From NCBI GenBank assembly GCA_021774795.1, contig JAJFIR010000042.1:62001-126000 (forward strand): DNA of 64,000 bases, written 5' to 3'. The DNA comes from Emcibacteraceae bacterium (GTDB lineage: Bacteria; Pseudomonadota; Alphaproteobacteria; Sphingomonadales; Emcibacteraceae). The notes under the pieces were generated by a model. The model searched no databases and had not been told where the DNA came from. It saw only the letters and a program-made list of their open reading frames with translations. Both the position numbers and the translations under genes were made by a program. Positions 44,645 to 53,991 of this stretch are shown in pieces (position 1 is the first letter of the stretch; each line of letters begins with the position of its first letter).

Positions 44645-46726
44645 CTAAAGAGCCTCTATGATAATATTGGCCGTGAGTAGCTGCGGTAAAATATCAGGAT
44701 TATCGATATCACGACCCACAGGAAAATAAAGATAAAGAGGCACTCCAATTCTACCGTGGCGCTGAAGCGTTCCAGTAATATCAGGGTTTTGGTTTGTCCA
44801 ATCCGCCTTCATAACAGTTATATCATTATTTTTTAATGCTTCATGGACGCTAGTTTGTGATAATGCCACGCGTTCGTTTAGCTTACATGTAACACACCAA
44901 TCTGCCGTAAAATACACAAAAACGGGCTGATTTCTATCTATCAAATTTTGCAACTCTAGTGAGCTATATTCGACGGAGTTCAATCCTCCTTTATCCATCA
45001 ATATACTACTGTCCTGTATATTTTGGTTAGACAAATATACCCCCGAATAAATGGAGCCGCACAGACAAATTATTGAAACGAACTTCCAGAGCTTACTCTC
45101 TTTAGTAAAACTCCATATGAAAAACGCAAACAAAAGCCCTGCGAAAAGGGCAATTGCCATCGCATCAAGACCAAGTTGATTGCCTAAAATCCAAAAAAGC
45201 CAAAGCGCAGTCGCGAGCATAGGAAAGGCCAAAATATTTCTCATGGTTTCCATCCACGCGCCGGGCCGGGGAAGAATGTTTCTGAAAGCCGGTATATAAC
45301 ATAATATCAAATACGGAAACGCTAACCCAAAACCAAGCGAAAGAAAAACAAGCATTCCAGCAAAACCGCCTTCAATGAACGCAAACCCAAGAGCACTTGC
45401 CATAAATGGTGCTGTGCAGGGGGTCGCCACTATCACGGCAAGAAAGCCGGTAAGAAATGAGGCCCGCCTGCCACTGGTTTTATCATTCATTAAACCTTGC
45501 CCTAAGCCGATCAACTGACCGCCAAATTCAAATAATCCAAATAAGTTTAAAGCGATGCCAATCATTAAAAGACCAAGAACAAAATTCACGATCGGCATTT
45601 GCATATGAAATCCCCATCCCACGGACAGCAAATTTACGATTGCGCCGATTAAGCCAAAACAAACCACTACTCCCGCTGTATATAATAAACCGCTCCTCTT
45701 TACTTCAAGCGGATCTTTTTTTGCGAGATCAACTACACTCATCGCCTTTAGGCTTAAGATTGGAAAAACACAGGGCATTAAATTCAGTATTAGCCCGCCA
45801 AGAAACGCAAAAGCAAGCGCCATAACCAGACCCAGCGGCGAACTTGATGCGTCTACAGTATCTGTCGCTGGCCCCTTCTCTACCAGCGGAACCACGGATT
45901 CTTGCGCGATAAGAGCGAAAGCAACATCCTGCCCTTCCGCCGTTTTTATGTTAAGAACAAAATCAAAATTATCCTTATCATCATATCCATAGGCATTTTT
46001 AAATCTGCCAATAATTTTTCCGTCGACAAAAGATAAATTCTGATGATAAGTATTTTCCATCATCCCTTGGCTATGAGGAAAAAGGTAAGCACTTTCAATA
46101 ACTTCATATTCTTTCGGTATATCGCTAACGACGGTGAAATTCTCGCCGTCCGTATAAAATTTGCTATTCCAAGCTGCGGTTGACGGCATGTCTTCTTTTG
46201 CAGCATTCACAAGCGACGACACCTGGTTATCGATAACAGCACTACCAACGCCAATATCTAAATTAATTTTAGCTTCCTGTGGCACACAGAGAACATCAGA
46301 ACAGGTTAACCAAAAAGCTGAGCCTGATAAATTCACACTATCGCCACCTAAATTATCCGCTGCCGTCACCTCCGCGAAAAAAATCGCTTTGCTTTCATAG
46401 CCATAGGTGACAATCTCTTCAAAGGGAATAAGATGCGGACGGGGAAATTGCAGCTCGCCAATGCTGAAACCTTCCGGTAAATTCCAGTCCATAGTTAGCT
46501 TTAAGCCAGCATCTCCCGGATTTTCCCAGTAAACATGCCAATCTTCGTTCGGTTCTAATTCAATAGCGATATTAAACGTCTGACCAGCACTGATTACAGT
46601 ATGATCAGCCAATAGTTCTATTTTTGATAGATCCGTTCGCACCGCTTCTGCTGACGCCGTATAATATAGAGTCACAAAAATAATATTTACTACAAGTAAA
46701 ACTCGGTTAATTTTTTGAAAAATCAT
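44645..46726 (-). CDS. DsbD/ScsB-like thiol:disulfide interchange protein
   Basis: A 693-residue protein. A signal peptide and a large periplasmic DsbD-alpha/ScsB-type domain (about 25-270) precede a CcdA-like membrane core of about eight helices with the redox Cys in LMPCVFPILSLKAM and VATPCTAPFMAS. The end is a thioredoxin-like domain with FTADWCVTCK. It carries electrons from cytoplasmic thioredoxin to periplasmic partners in disulfide repair, cytochrome c maturation or copper handling. It diverges from galE. Confidence 0.9.
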   Translation of the reverse strand: MIFQKINRVLLVVNIIFVTLYYTASAEAVRTDLSKIELLADHTVISAGQTFNIAIELEPNEDWHVYWENPGDAGLKLTMDWNLPEGFSIGELQFPRPHLIPFEEIVTYGYESKAIFFAEVTAADNLGGDSVNLSGSAFWLTCSDVLCVPQEAKINLDIGVGSAVIDNQVSSLVNAAKEDMPSTAAWNSKFYTDGENFTVVSDIPKEYEVIESAYLFPHSQGMMENTYHQNLSFVDGKIIGRFKNAYGYDDKDNFDFVLNIKTAEGQDVAFALIAQESVVPLVEKGPATDTVDASSSPLGLVMALAFAFLGGLILNLMPCVFPILSLKAMSVVDLAKKDPLEVKRSGLLYTAGVVVCFGLIGAIVNLLSVGWGFHMQMPIVNFVLGLLMIGIALNLFGLFEFGGQLIGLGQGLMNDKTSGRRASFLTGFLAVIVATPCTAPFMASALGFAFIEGGFAGMLVFLSLGFGLAFPYLILCYIPAFRNILPRPGAWMETMRNILAFPMLATALWLFWILGNQLGLDAMAIALFAGLLFAFFIWSFTKESKLWKFVSIICLCGSIYSGVYLSNQNIQDSSILMDKGGLNSVEYSSLELQNLIDRNQPVFVYFTADWCVTCKLNERVALSQTSVHEALKNNDITVMKADWTNQNPDITGTLQRHGRIGVPLYLYFPVGRDIDNPDILPQLLTANIIIEAL

Positions 46727-46832
46727 TTTCCTGACTTACATCCTTTTATTCATCACCTGCAAGTAAAATGCATAGACTTAATTAATAAATTTTTTGTACT
46801 ATAACCAAAATTGAGAGTTATTGGGAATAAAT

Positions 46833-47846
46833 ATGAATATATTGGTCACTGGTGGCACCGGATATATTGGTAGTCATACTGTTTTACAATTGTTGGAAGC
46901 TGGCCATAAAGTAACCGTCATTGACAATCTTTGTAATTCATCCGTGGAAGCCTTGCAGCGGGTTAATAATATATGCGGTATAAATGATTTTGACTTTATC
47001 GAAATGGATATTCGCGATGACAAAGGTTTGGAAAAATTATTTTCAAATAGAAAAATTGATGCCGTTATCCATTTTGCTGGATTAAAGGCTGTAGGTGAGA
47101 GCACTGAAAAACCACTTGAATATTATGACAATAATGTTGGCGGAACGACAACCCTTTGTAATGCTATGAAAAAAGCAGATGTAAAAACAATGGTTTTTAG
47201 CTCTTCAGCAACCGTATATGGCAACCCGGGCATTGTCCCCATTAATGAAAATGCACCTACCGGCGGCGCAACTAATCCTTACGGTACTTCTAAATTAATG
47301 ATCGAACAGATGTTATGGGATTTATATTCATCTGATAAAAGCTGGAATATTGCTCGACTGCGTTATTTTAATCCCGTTGGCGCACATGAGAGCGGTCTTA
47401 TTGGTGAAGATCCCAAAGGCATTCCAAATAATTTAATGCCTTATATCACGCAAGTAGCGTCAGGAAAATTAAAGGAGTTATCAGTTTATGGTAATGATTA
47501 TAACACGCCGGATGGTACGGGCGTGAGAGACTACATTCACGTAGTTGATTTGGCTGATGGTCATCTAAAAGCACTTGATAAATTGAAGACAAACCCTGGC
47601 CTTGTTACTTATAACCTTGGCACGGGTAAGGGTTACAGCGTACTAGAAGCCATCAAAACATTTGAAGAAATTAACAAGGTGAAAATACCCTATAAAATTG
47701 TTCAAAGAAGAGACGGAGACATTGCAGCCTGTTATGCAGACCCTACCCTTGCAAGACAGGAATTAGGTTGGCAGGCAACAAAAGATTTAAGCGATATGGT
47801 TAGTGATGCCTGGAATTGGCAATCTAAAAATCCGAATGGGTATTAA
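46833..47846 (+). CDS. galE: UDP-glucose 4-epimerase
   Basis: A 337-residue extended SDR. NAD-binding VTGGTGYIGSHT is at the start, FSSSATVYG carries the catalytic Ser, and NPYGTSKLMIEQM has the Tyr-Lys pair. It interconverts UDP-glucose and UDP-galactose for galactose use and surface glycans. The ATG at 46833 is preceded by GGGA at 6 nt; the in-frame TTG at 46821 is rejected. Confidence 0.95.
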   Translation: MNILVTGGTGYIGSHTVLQLLEAGHKVTVIDNLCNSSVEALQRVNNICGINDFDFIEMDIRDDKGLEKLFSNRKIDAVIHFAGLKAVGESTEKPLEYYDNNVGGTTTLCNAMKKADVKTMVFSSSATVYGNPGIVPINENAPTGGATNPYGTSKLMIEQMLWDLYSSDKSWNIARLRYFNPVGAHESGLIGEDPKGIPNNLMPYITQVASGKLKELSVYGNDYNTPDGTGVRDYIHVVDLADGHLKALDKLKTNPGLVTYNLGTGKGYSVLEAIKTFEEINKVKIPYKIVQRRDGDIAACYADPTLARQELGWQATKDLSDMVSDAWNWQSKNPNGY

Positions 47847-47858
47847 CCCAATTAGTAT

Positions 47859-48800
47859 TTATGATGCGGTTTTAAACTGCCCACTCGGTCGATAGTGAAC
47901 TAAATAATTCGGTATTATAGCTTCAACCGGTGTCGGGTTTATACCTAAATCAACGAAGTCAGACATATTCTCCCCCACAACATTATCATGTTCCATCAAT
48001 TGGAGTTGATCCATCGTCACCATCGGGTTGGGGAACATCCCCAAAAAGAACGCCTTAATATACGCAATCTGAAGGGGTACGGTGATAAGTGGAACATTTT
48101 GATGGGTAACTTTGTTGACCATTTCCATAAGTTCGCGAAAGCTGTATATTCTCGGCCCCCCAAGTTCATAAATTTTGCCAGCTGTACTATCAGTTAAAAT
48201 AATATTTTCTATCGCTGTGGCGACATCACCAACATAGACCGGTTGGAATTTGGTATCCCCGCAAATAACCGGTAACACACGGAACATTTTAGCGAGTCCA
48301 GCAAATTTATTAAAAAAGTTATCATCAGGGCCAAATAGAACGCTGGGACGAATGATTGTTGCCTCTGGAAAATGTTTAAGAACTTCAGCTTCACCTTTCG
48401 CTTTTGAACGCGCATATTTAGAAGCAGATTCCGCATTGGCACCTATTGAAGATAAATGAACCAGTTTTTTTACACTCGCATAGGCACACACCTCTGCAAT
48501 AAGTGCAGCACCATCAACATGTATTTTCTGAAATGTTTGCGGTCCACTTTCATGAAGAACACCAACCAGATTTACCACATGATCTGAATCTTTAATTGCG
48601 GCAACAACGGATGCCTTGTTCCTTATATTTGCTTGTGCAATATGCACTTGACCCAGATCACCCAAAGGTTTAACAAACAGCGCATTATTTGGCCGACGTA
48701 CGGCAACTCTAATTCGGTACCCCGCCTTCGCAAGATGCTGAACCAATGTTTTACCTATAAACCCGGAACCACCAAAAATCGTAACAAGTTCACCGTCCAT
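47859..48800 (-). CDS. Complex I NDUFA9-like NAD(P)-binding protein
   Basis: A 313-residue atypical SDR with LVTIFGGSGFIGKTLVQHLAKAGYRIRVAVRRP at the start (here quoted only for its GGSGFIG dinucleotide-binding loop), VGVLHESG, and IRPSVLFGPDDNFFNKFAGLAK. It belongs to the group related to the mitochondrial complex I accessory subunit NDUFA9, widespread in alphaproteobacteria. Its role in bacteria is not settled; quinone or complex I related functions are proposed. It converges with galE, 12 nt apart. Confidence 0.88.
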   Translation of the reverse strand: MDGELVTIFGGSGFIGKTLVQHLAKAGYRIRVAVRRPNNALFVKPLGDLGQVHIAQANIRNKASVVAAIKDSDHVVNLVGVLHESGPQTFQKIHVDGAALIAEVCAYASVKKLVHLSSIGANAESASKYARSKAKGEAEVLKHFPEATIIRPSVLFGPDDNFFNKFAGLAKMFRVLPVICGDTKFQPVYVGDVATAIENIILTDSTAGKIYELGGPRIYSFRELMEMVNKVTHQNVPLITVPLQIAYIKAFFLGMFPNPMVTMDQLQLMEHDNVVGENMSDFVDLGINPTPVEAIIPNYLVHYRPSGQFKTAS

Positions 48801-48925
48801 ATTTCGTCTCCGACATTAAATCCATATAACACAGTATTAAACGGTTTTACCGTCATCCGTCCAGAGGATTAACGACAATATTTCATAATATCAACTGAAA
48901 GTTGGTTTTTATTCTTTCGTACACA

Positions 48926-49039
48926 TTACTTACGCTTTTTCGAATTCAGTTCATGGGTCGGGCAGTTAAATGTTCTTGCGGATGAATAAGGCATCAACGG
49001 CTGCTTTATCATAACTTTTTGTTCATCAAATATTGCCAT
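48926..49039 (-). CDS. Possible small protein (37 residues)
   Basis: A short open frame (MAIFDEQKVMIKQPLMPYSS at the start, LNSKKRK at the end) lying 33 nt after the cupin gene on the same strand. A weak AGAG precedes the ATG. It resembles nothing recognised. The basic tail and position make it a candidate last gene of the operon, but chance is not excluded. The rest of the gap 48801-49072 holds nothing recognisable. Confidence 0.3.
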   Translation of the reverse strand: MAIFDEQKVMIKQPLMPYSSARTFNCPTHELNSKKRK

Positions 49040-49072
49040 CTCTGTATTTCTGATTTGAGCAACATATCTTAA

Positions 49073-49612
49073 CTAGGGCATTGTTTTTGCTGACTTAAGA
49101 TAGTCTTGATGATCATATTGACGAGGATTAAATCCTGAAATATCCCATAAATTTCGTTTCTTTTTTTCCAAATCACCAATATAAAAATGAAGCCCTTCAT
49201 TCGGTACGTCATCTAAAGTACAAATAGCGTGAACAGTATCAATTTCTAAATCAACTACTGCTGGAGATTTCACGGTAACGCGGCTACGTTCCCGAACATT
49301 TTCGCCGTCCTTTTCGTAAAAAATATGCGTCTCGGTACCTTTATACAAAGCGGATATAGCAACCATTCCATGCTCGTGAGGCGGATACAAAATTTTGGGC
49401 GGTGTCGCGATATAATATGTGGTGACATAATTATCGGCATATAAAAGAACTTCTTCACAATCAAATTTTGGCATAGCCGCTATAATCTCAGTGGGGTTTG
49501 CTGCCATTTTATTTAACAAATGCAGCACACCTTCAGTATCATCCCGCTTAACATGGACGAGGATTTCATCTATTAAACTTTTGAGGGCGTTTCCAACATT
49601 GACTTCATACAT
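49073..49612 (-). CDS. Cupin-fold putative metal-dependent (thiol dioxygenase-like) protein
   Basis: A 179-residue cupin of the cysteine-dioxygenase-like group. Probable metal ligands are the two His of YPPHEHGMVAI near residue 79 and later His residues in VHAICTLDD and GLHFYIGDLEK. An N-terminal helical part precedes the barrel. The substrate is unknown. It is the last well-supported gene of the leftward sugar-oxidation operon, 53 nt after the third GMC dehydrogenase, so its link to the pathway is only positional. Confidence 0.7.
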   Translation of the reverse strand: MYEVNVGNALKSLIDEILVHVKRDDTEGVLHLLNKMAANPTEIIAAMPKFDCEEVLLYADNYVTTYYIATPPKILYPPHEHGMVAISALYKGTETHIFYEKDGENVRERSRVTVKSPAVVDLEIDTVHAICTLDDVPNEGLHFYIGDLEKKKRNLWDISGFNPRQYDHQDYLKSAKTMP

Positions 49613-49665
49613 TGTCGTACCAATTGATAATGATTTTTACATTTCTGTTAGTGTAGAATTAGATA

Positions 49666-51366
49666 TTATAAATTGCCTAATCGCATTTGACCAGATGCAT
49701 AATCAGCAGCGCGCGCGGTCAACGCCATATATGTTAGGGACGGGTTCTGACATGCTGACGATGTCATGGCAGATCCATCTGTAATAAATACGTTATCCAC
49801 GTCGTGGCATTGGTTATACGCGTTAAGTACCGATGTCTTTGGATCATGCCCCATGCGGGCCGTGCCCATTTCATGAATCACTGTCCCCGGAATGCTTTTT
49901 TCGTCCAAGTTTCCCAACACATTTTTAAGACCTACATCTGTAAGCATCTTTACCGCCTGTTTCATCATATCGACACGCATCAGATTTTCATTCTTCCCGT
50001 ACGCGCAATCAATATGGATAAGCGGCATTCCCCATTTGTCTTTTTTGGTATTATGCAGTGAAACGGCATTTTCATAACGAGGCAACATTTCACCGGCGCT
50101 ACCCACACTAAAAGTCCAAGGACCAGGTGTTTTAAAACTATTTTTAAAATCTGCTCCAAAACCGGACCTTGCCATGGCATCTTTCCATCCTTGCCGGTTT
50201 GACCAACCTTGATAACCAAACCCACGGGCATATTTTTCTGTTTGACCGCTTAGATTTTTAAATCGCGGAATATAGATGCCATTTGGTCGTCTTCCTTTAT
50301 CATATTTGTCTAAAAATCCTGGAACAATACCTGACGCACCGGCACCACTCACATGATCCATCAAATAATGGCCAACAACGCCGCTGGAATTTGCAAAACC
50401 ATTTTGAAACGTTTCATTGATCGAATTTAATAAAATTTGCGATGTGCCAAACGTTGACGCACATAAAAATATAACTTTAGCGGTGTATACTTTTTTCTCA
50501 TTTGTCTTTGCATCGATCGTGCGAATGCCAGTCGCCCGGTTCGTTTCGCCGTCATAAATCACACTATGGGCAATACTGTCGGTAACAGTTGTTAAATTAC
50601 CTGTTCTTTCGGCAGCCGGTAATGTGGCACTTTGGCTTGAAAAATAGGCGCCAAAAGAACAACCCCGGTAACATTCATTTCTTGATTGGCACGTCCCGCG
50701 ACCGAGTTCAAGGTGAACAGGTTGCGGGTCCGTTAATGTCGCTGTGCGCCCGATTATCATTCTTCGGTTTTCATAGATTTCTTCAAATTTTTGCGACATA
50801 TATTTTTCGACACATGTCATTTCCATCGGCTTTAGAAAATCGCCGTCGGGCAATTGCGATAATCCTTCTTTGGAACCACTTATGCCTGCGAATTTTTCAA
50901 CGTAACTGTACCATTTTTCAATATCTTTATAACGGATCGGCCAATCTGCACCATATCCATCATTTTTATTGGCTTCAAAGTCAAGATCGCTCCAACGATA
51001 ACTTTGCCGTCCCCACAAAAGTGATCTTCCACCTAATTGTTCGCCCCTATACCAGTTAAAAGGTTTGCCTTCTTCCTGCGAATAAGGGCGTTCAATATCA
51101 TTTGTGAAAAAATGTTTTGTACCGTCTTGAAATGCGTAACATTTACTTTGAATGGGGTACTGACTGTCTTCTAATTTTCGGTCTACTTCGTCTCGCAGCT
51201 TCATTTCCCACGGGGCCAGACCTTCTCCAATATAATCTACACCATGTTCAACATGTCGACCACGTTCTATGATCAGGGTTTTCATTCCCCTTTCACAGAA
51301 CTCCTTAGCAGCCCATCCACCAGATATACCGGACCCGACAACAATCACCTCAAATTCAGATTCCAT
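49666..51366 (-). CDS. GMC-family sugar dehydrogenase, third copy
   Basis: A 566-residue flavoprotein related to the large subunit of glucoside 3-dehydrogenase, gluconate dehydrogenase and FAD glucose dehydrogenase. It has the FAD fold VVGSGISGGWAAKEF at the start, the GMC segment LGGRSLLWGRQSYRW, a C-x5-C-x3-C motif (TCQSRNECYRGCSFG) that may bind an Fe-S cluster, and the catalytic His (IHEMGTARMG) and Asn (CQNPSLTYM) near the end. It has no own signal peptide, so export would need a Tat-bearing partner. It is strongly similar to the copies at 52296 and 54881. Confidence 0.88.
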   Translation of the reverse strand: MESEFEVIVVGSGISGGWAAKEFCERGMKTLIIERGRHVEHGVDYIGEGLAPWEMKLRDEVDRKLEDSQYPIQSKCYAFQDGTKHFFTNDIERPYSQEEGKPFNWYRGEQLGGRSLLWGRQSYRWSDLDFEANKNDGYGADWPIRYKDIEKWYSYVEKFAGISGSKEGLSQLPDGDFLKPMEMTCVEKYMSQKFEEIYENRRMIIGRTATLTDPQPVHLELGRGTCQSRNECYRGCSFGAYFSSQSATLPAAERTGNLTTVTDSIAHSVIYDGETNRATGIRTIDAKTNEKKVYTAKVIFLCASTFGTSQILLNSINETFQNGFANSSGVVGHYLMDHVSGAGASGIVPGFLDKYDKGRRPNGIYIPRFKNLSGQTEKYARGFGYQGWSNRQGWKDAMARSGFGADFKNSFKTPGPWTFSVGSAGEMLPRYENAVSLHNTKKDKWGMPLIHIDCAYGKNENLMRVDMMKQAVKMLTDVGLKNVLGNLDEKSIPGTVIHEMGTARMGHDPKTSVLNAYNQCHDVDNVFITDGSAMTSSACQNPSLTYMALTARAADYASGQMRLGNL

Positions 51367-51385
51367 ATTAATTCCACTTGGATAT

Positions 51386-52240
51386 TTAACTAATCACCAT
51401 TTTTTTCACACTTTCCAAACCGTACCGCAAAGTCGCTAGCGGGTCGGTTGGCTCATCATGCTCAACAAAAAAATGCTCAAAACCCGCGTGCTCAACGCGG
51501 CTGAGATGGCGTTCAAAATCAATATTTCCTTTGCCAACGTCCGCAAACCAGTCATTATCATCAATATCTTTCAAATGGCACATGGGAAAGCGGCCGGGAT
51601 ATCGATCAAACAAGTCAAACGGATCTTGTCTGGCGAAAGCCATCCAATAAAAATCCATTTCAATTTTCATAAGCTCCGGGTCAGTTTGACTTAGAATAAG
51701 ATCGAATGGAACCACGCCTTCCAACTCAACAAATTCAAAGTCATGATGGTGATAGCCGAATTGGATACCCGCTTCTTTACACATTACGCTCGCAACATTT
51801 AGTTTTTCTATAAGTTCTTTATATTGATCAAGGCGCTCCCTGCCTTCAGGTGGTATCCATCCCATAATCAAATATTTTTGACCGATCGTGTGAGCATCTT
51901 CTATAAATTGTTTAAGCGTTTCTGTCTCAAGCTGTATGGGATCCATATGCCGCGATACACAATTTAAACCGTTTTGATCCAACGCTTTTTTAAACTCTTT
52001 AACCGTTGGTCCGACATAAATAAGCCCTTCCACTTCAGTATAGCCAACCTCCGCTATTTGGGCCATCGTACGCGGCATATCTTCTTTAATCAGATGACGT
52101 ACTGTGTAGAGATTAACACCGTAATTGGTAATCTTCCTTGGCGCAGCCACAGTGCCCAAAATTCCCTCAAAACCCGCTACGCTTGCCAGTCCAATTCCGA
52201 TGCCGGATTTAACGAAATTTCGTCTATTTATAGGGTTCAT
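51386..52240 (-). CDS. Tat-exported sugar isomerase/epimerase-like TIM barrel (AP endonuclease 2 fold), copy 2
   Basis: A 284-residue protein with a Tat signal (NRRNFVKSGIGIGLASVAG) and a xylose-isomerase-like TIM barrel (NYGVNLYTVRHLIKED, FGYHHHDFEFVEL, MKIEMDFYWMAFARQ, CHLKDIDDN and FFVEHDEPTD with metal-ligand acidic residues). Such proteins beside GMC dehydrogenases act as isomerases, epimerases or 3-keto-glycoside lyases. Location in the periplasm implies action on oxidised sugars before uptake. It sits between GMC copies 2 and 3. Confidence 0.85.
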   Translation of the reverse strand: MNPINRRNFVKSGIGIGLASVAGFEGILGTVAAPRKITNYGVNLYTVRHLIKEDMPRTMAQIAEVGYTEVEGLIYVGPTVKEFKKALDQNGLNCVSRHMDPIQLETETLKQFIEDAHTIGQKYLIMGWIPPEGRERLDQYKELIEKLNVASVMCKEAGIQFGYHHHDFEFVELEGVVPFDLILSQTDPELMKIEMDFYWMAFARQDPFDLFDRYPGRFPMCHLKDIDDNDWFADVGKGNIDFERHLSRVEHAGFEHFFVEHDEPTDPLATLRYGLESVKKMVIS

Positions 52241-52295
52241 CGTTTATTTCCTTAACCAATTTGGATTTTCTTCGCACTTTCAATGTTGTTTCGCC

Positions 52296-53990
52296 TTAAA
52301 GCACGTTAGATTTCATTTGCGTGACTGCGTAATCCACCGCCCGCGCCGTTAGTGCCATATATGTTAAAGACGGATTTTGGCATGCGGATGATGTCATTGA
52401 TGAACCGTCAGTAATAAAGACGTTATCCACATCATGGCACTGATTATGCGCGTTTAATACAGACGTATCCGGATCATGCCCCATTCGCGCAGTACCCATT
52501 TCATGAATGCCAATACCCGGGAAGGCGCTTTCATCCAAATAGCCTTCCACATCAGTAAGACCTAAATTTTCGAGCATGCGAACGGACACATCTCTTATAT
52601 CTTCTCTCATTGTCCGGTCATTTTCACCGTAGGCACAATCAATATGGAGTTGGGGAATACCCCACTGATCTTTCTTGGTTTTATGCAAAGTCGCCATATT
52701 TTTGTAATCCGGTAACATTTCACCAAAACCGGCAATATTGAAAGTCCATGGCCCCGGTCTATTAAAACTTTCTTTGTAGTCCGCACCAAACCCTCGCTTA
52801 TTCATTCCGTCTTTCCAGCCCTTACGGCTAGCCCCGCCCTGAAAGCCGTAACCACGGTAATATTTTTCTTCCTGACCGTTTAAGTTCTTAAATCGCGGAA
52901 TATAAATTCCAGTAGCACGACGTCCATGATAGTACCTATCCTCATAGCCAGGCATAATCCCCCGCGCACCCTGAGCATATAAATGATCCATCAAATAATG
53001 CCCTAGCACCCCACTGGAATTTGCAAAACCATTTTGAAAATTTTCACTTACGGAATTTAACAAAACCTGTGTGGTACCAAGTGTCGATGCACACATAAAT
53101 ATGACACGCGCCTCATATGTTCTGGCTTCTTTGGTTTTCGCATCGATAACCCGAACACCAGTAGCTTTTTTGGATTTTGCATCATATACAACGCTATGGG
53201 CTATACTGTCTGTTACAATCGTTAAGTTCTCCGTTAATCGAGCTGCCGGCAGGGTAGCGGACTGGCTAGAGAAATACGCACCAAAAGAACATCCGCGCTG
53301 GCACTGGTCTCGTGCCTGACACGTTCCACGACCTAAATCAGTGTGAATTTTTTGCGGTTCTGAAAGATGGGCACATCGACCTATAATCAATTTTCGGTCT
53401 TCATACTTTTCGTCCATGCGCTTTTTCAATTCAATCTCAACGCAATTCATTTCCATAGGTGGTAAAAACTCGCCGTCCGGTAGCTGGGCTAAGCCATCTC
53501 TTGATCCACTAATGCCAGCGAAAATCTCAACATGATCATACCATTTCTTCATATCTTTATATCGAATTGGCCAGTCAACACCGTGACCGTCCTTTTTATT
53601 GGCTTCAAAATCCAAATCACTAAGTCTATAGCTTTGGCGGTGCCACGTTAAGGAACGCCCGCCAAGGTGATAACCTCTGATCCAGCTAAAGGGTTTACCG
53701 TCTTCCTGCGAATAAGGATGCTCACTATCGTCTACAAAAAATTGTTTGGTAGAATCTAAAAATGCGTAACATTGCTTTTGAATTTCGTGGGCACTATCGG
53801 CCGTCTTTCGGTCAACTTTATCGCGAAATTTCATTTCCCAGGGATCAACATTTTCGCCGTCATAATCGTCTATATGTTCCACATGACGCCCTCTTTCAAT
53901 AACCAGAGTCTTCATTCCTTTTTCGGTAAATTCCTTCGCTGCCCAACCTCCTGACATTCCAGATCCAACAACTATTACATCAAAATCCAT
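52296..53990 (-). CDS. GMC-family sugar dehydrogenase, second copy
   Basis: A 564-residue paralogue of the neighbouring GMC enzymes, with FAD fold VVGSGMSGGWAAKEF, LGGRSLTWHRQSYRL, the C-x5-C-x3-C motif in TCQARDQCQRGCSFG, and catalytic IHEMGTARMG and CQNPSLTYM. It probably oxidises a sugar hydroxyl (C3 in characterised relatives) in the periplasm with electrons going to a cytochrome c or quinone. It starts 1 nt after the stop of the upstream Tat isomerase gene. Confidence 0.88.
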   Translation of the reverse strand: MDFDVIVVGSGMSGGWAAKEFTEKGMKTLVIERGRHVEHIDDYDGENVDPWEMKFRDKVDRKTADSAHEIQKQCYAFLDSTKQFFVDDSEHPYSQEDGKPFSWIRGYHLGGRSLTWHRQSYRLSDLDFEANKKDGHGVDWPIRYKDMKKWYDHVEIFAGISGSRDGLAQLPDGEFLPPMEMNCVEIELKKRMDEKYEDRKLIIGRCAHLSEPQKIHTDLGRGTCQARDQCQRGCSFGAYFSSQSATLPAARLTENLTIVTDSIAHSVVYDAKSKKATGVRVIDAKTKEARTYEARVIFMCASTLGTTQVLLNSVSENFQNGFANSSGVLGHYLMDHLYAQGARGIMPGYEDRYYHGRRATGIYIPRFKNLNGQEEKYYRGYGFQGGASRKGWKDGMNKRGFGADYKESFNRPGPWTFNIAGFGEMLPDYKNMATLHKTKKDQWGIPQLHIDCAYGENDRTMREDIRDVSVRMLENLGLTDVEGYLDESAFPGIGIHEMGTARMGHDPDTSVLNAHNQCHDVDNVFITDGSSMTSSACQNPSLTYMALTARAVDYAVTQMKSNVL

Positions 53991-53991
53991 A

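Noticed and set aside
47835-47850. TGGGT-ATTA-ACCCA hairpin at the galE stop as a terminator
   Set aside because: The stem is only 5 bp and has no T-run after it.
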